Below, one piece after another: positions 14,164 through 15,395 of a DNA stretch of 15,395 nt. Within the stretch, counting starts at the first letter, position 1, and each line of letters starts with the position of its first letter. This DNA is from CAZUZD01 sp964624465. Lineage in GTDB: Bacteria > Planctomycetota > Planctomycetia > Isosphaerales > Isosphaeraceae. The stretch lies in assembly GCA_964624465.1 (NCBI GenBank), contig CAZUZD010000132.1:1-15395 (forward strand), read 5' to 3'. A model generated the notes under the pieces. It did no database searches, was not told the DNA's origin, and saw nothing but the letters and a program-made list of their open reading frames with translations. A program made the position numbers and the translations under genes.

Positions 14164-15395
14164 ATGTCCAGCAACGCCAAGCCGTACAAAGAGACGCTGA
14201 ACCTGCCGGTCACCCGGTTCGACATGAAGGCGAACCTGACGACCCGCGAGCCGCAGATCCAGGCCCGGTGGCGGGAGCAGGGGCTCTACGAACAGATCCG
14301 CGCCGCCCGCGCCGGCCGGCCGCGGCGGGTGCTGCACGACGGCCCGCCGTACGCCAACGGCGACATCCACATGGGGCACCTGCTCAACAAGGTGCTCAAG
14401 GACCTGGTCGTCCGGTTCCTGACCCTGCGCGGCTACGACAGCCCGTACGTGCCCGGCTGGGACTGCCACGGCCTGCCGATCGAGCACAAGGTCATGAAGG
14501 ACCTGGGCTCCAAGGCCGCCGGGCTCTCGGCCAACGAGATCCGCGACCAGTGCCGGACCGAGGCGCTCAAGTGGGTCGGAATCCAGCGCGACCAGTTCCG
14601 CCGCCTGGGCATCGAGGGCTCGTGGGATGACCCGTACCTGACGCTCAAGCCCGGCTACGAGGCGAGCATCCTCGACGTGCTGGCCGACCTCGTCGAGGCC
14701 GGCTACGTGCACCGCCAGCTCAAGCCGATCCACTGGTGCATGTCCGACCGCACCGCCCTGGCCGAGGCCGAGCTGGAGTACGCCGAGGCGACGTCCACGA
14801 GCGTCTACGTGAACTTCCCGATGGTCTCGGGCGTGCCCGCCGCGTGGGGCCCCGGCCCCTGGTCGGTGATGATCTGGACCACCACGCCCTGGACCCTGCC
14901 GGCCAACGTCGCCATCGCCGCCCACCCCGACGTCGAGTACGTCGGCGTCCGCTACACCGACCCCGACACCCACGCGCCCCGGCAGACGATCCTGGCCGCC
15001 GACCTGGTGGCGAAGGTGCTCGGCCAGCGCGGGATCACCGACGCCGTCGAGGTCGGCCGCGTGCGGGGCCGCGCCCTGGAGCACGCGCAGTACCGGCACG
15101 TGTTCCTGGACCGCACCGGGCCGATCGTGCTCGCCGACTACGTGACCGTCGAGGACGGCACCGGCCTGGTGCACACCGCGCCGGGGCACGGCACCGAGGA
15201 CTACCGCTCGGGCGTGAAGTACGGCCTGCCGACGATCAGCCCGGTCGACGGCACCGGCCGGTACACCGACGAGGCCCCCGAGTGGCTCCGCGGCCTGCCG
15301 GTCTTCCAGGCCAATGCGCCGATCGTCGAGCGGCTGCGGGCCGAGGGCGTACTGCACCACACGTTCCAGTTCCAGCACAGCTACCCGCACTGCTG
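14164..15395 (+). CDS. ileS: Isoleucyl-tRNA synthetase, N-terminal part (runs off right edge)
   Basis: The frame is open from ATG 14164 to the window end, giving 410 residues; full-length bacterial IleRS is about 900-1100. It charges tRNA-Ile with isoleucine using ATP. The class I signature appears as D-G-P-P-Y-A-N-G-D-I-H-M-G-H, with the HIGH box as H-M-G-H at 69-72, followed by G-W-D-C-H-G-L-P-I-E, typical of IleRS. The editing (CP1) domain begins around residue 180 and shows W-T-T-T-P-W-T-L-P-A-N and later G-T-G-L-V-H-T-A-P-G-H-G, the threonine-rich and D/G-rich segments of the editing site. The K-M-S-K-S motif lies outside the window. No clear Shine-Dalgarno is seen before the ATG. It is a housekeeping gene, marking this side as native chromosome. 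Confidence 0.95.
   Translation, partial: MSSNAKPYKETLNLPVTRFDMKANLTTREPQIQARWREQGLYEQIRAARAGRPRRVLHDGPPYANGDIHMGHLLNKVLKDLVVRFLTLRGYDSPYVPGWDCHGLPIEHKVMKDLGSKAAGLSANEIRDQCRTEALKWVGIQRDQFRRLGIEGSWDDPYLTLKPGYEASILDVLADLVEAGYVHRQLKPIHWCMSDRTALAEAELEYAEATSTSVYVNFPMVSGVPAAWGPGPWSVMIWTTTPWTLPANVAIAAHPDVEYVGVRYTDPDTHAPRQTILAADLVAKVLGQRGITDAVEVGRVRGRALEHAQYRHVFLDRTGPIVLADYVTVEDGTGLVHTAPGHGTEDYRSGVKYGLPTISPVDGTGRYTDEAPEWLRGLPVFQANAPIVERLRAEGVLHHTFQFQHSYPHC

Noticed and set aside
13429..15390. 653-residue open frame on the minus strand
   Set aside because: It is antisense to the phosphorylase and ileS, both unmistakable, and arises from the GC-rich codon bias; its translation resembles no protein.

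Overview
The window looks like a chromosomal segment of a GC-rich planctomycete, probably near the Isosphaeraceae. This rests on the high GC, the integrase with a W-H-P-N-Q-L-R-H box, GTG starts, and the very acidic low-complexity protein. Genus is a guess; no database search was possible.

Left part (1-6899, + strand): the 3' portion of a BREX phage-defence operon. It reads pglX (C-terminus only), an extra gene with AlbA_2, GHKL-ATPase and winged-helix domains whose start overlaps the pglX stop as ATGA, pglZ (alkaline-phosphatase fold) and brxL (AAA+ ATPase with a Lon-like fold). The order pglX-pglZ-brxL is that of type 1 BREX; brxA, brxB and brxC are expected beyond the left edge. The 130-bp gap before pglZ holds an array of hairpin-forming palindromes beside a candidate -10 box. 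It may therefore be a regulated internal promoter.

Middle (6900-10474): a convergent minus-strand gene of unknown function, whose last ~130 codons are strikingly AT-rich. Next come about 670 bp without a convincing gene, perhaps carrying a decayed IS21-type transposase fragment. Last is a minus-strand tyrosine recombinase about 120 bp from the 3' end of a tRNA-His gene. An integrase beside a tRNA 3' end is the classical boundary of an integrated island, so the BREX operon, the orphan gene and the integrase are plausibly one acquired element ending at tRNA-His. The other end is not visible.

Right part (10475-15395): what looks like the native chromosome, of even higher GC. It holds tRNA-His with a good sigma-70-type promoter, a Gfo/Idh/MocA oxidoreductase, an extremely acidic small protein with its own promoter and a strong terminator, a TPR protein, a trimeric-type purine nucleoside phosphorylase, and the start of ileS, which runs off the right edge. 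These are unrelated housekeeping genes with their own signals rather than one pathway.
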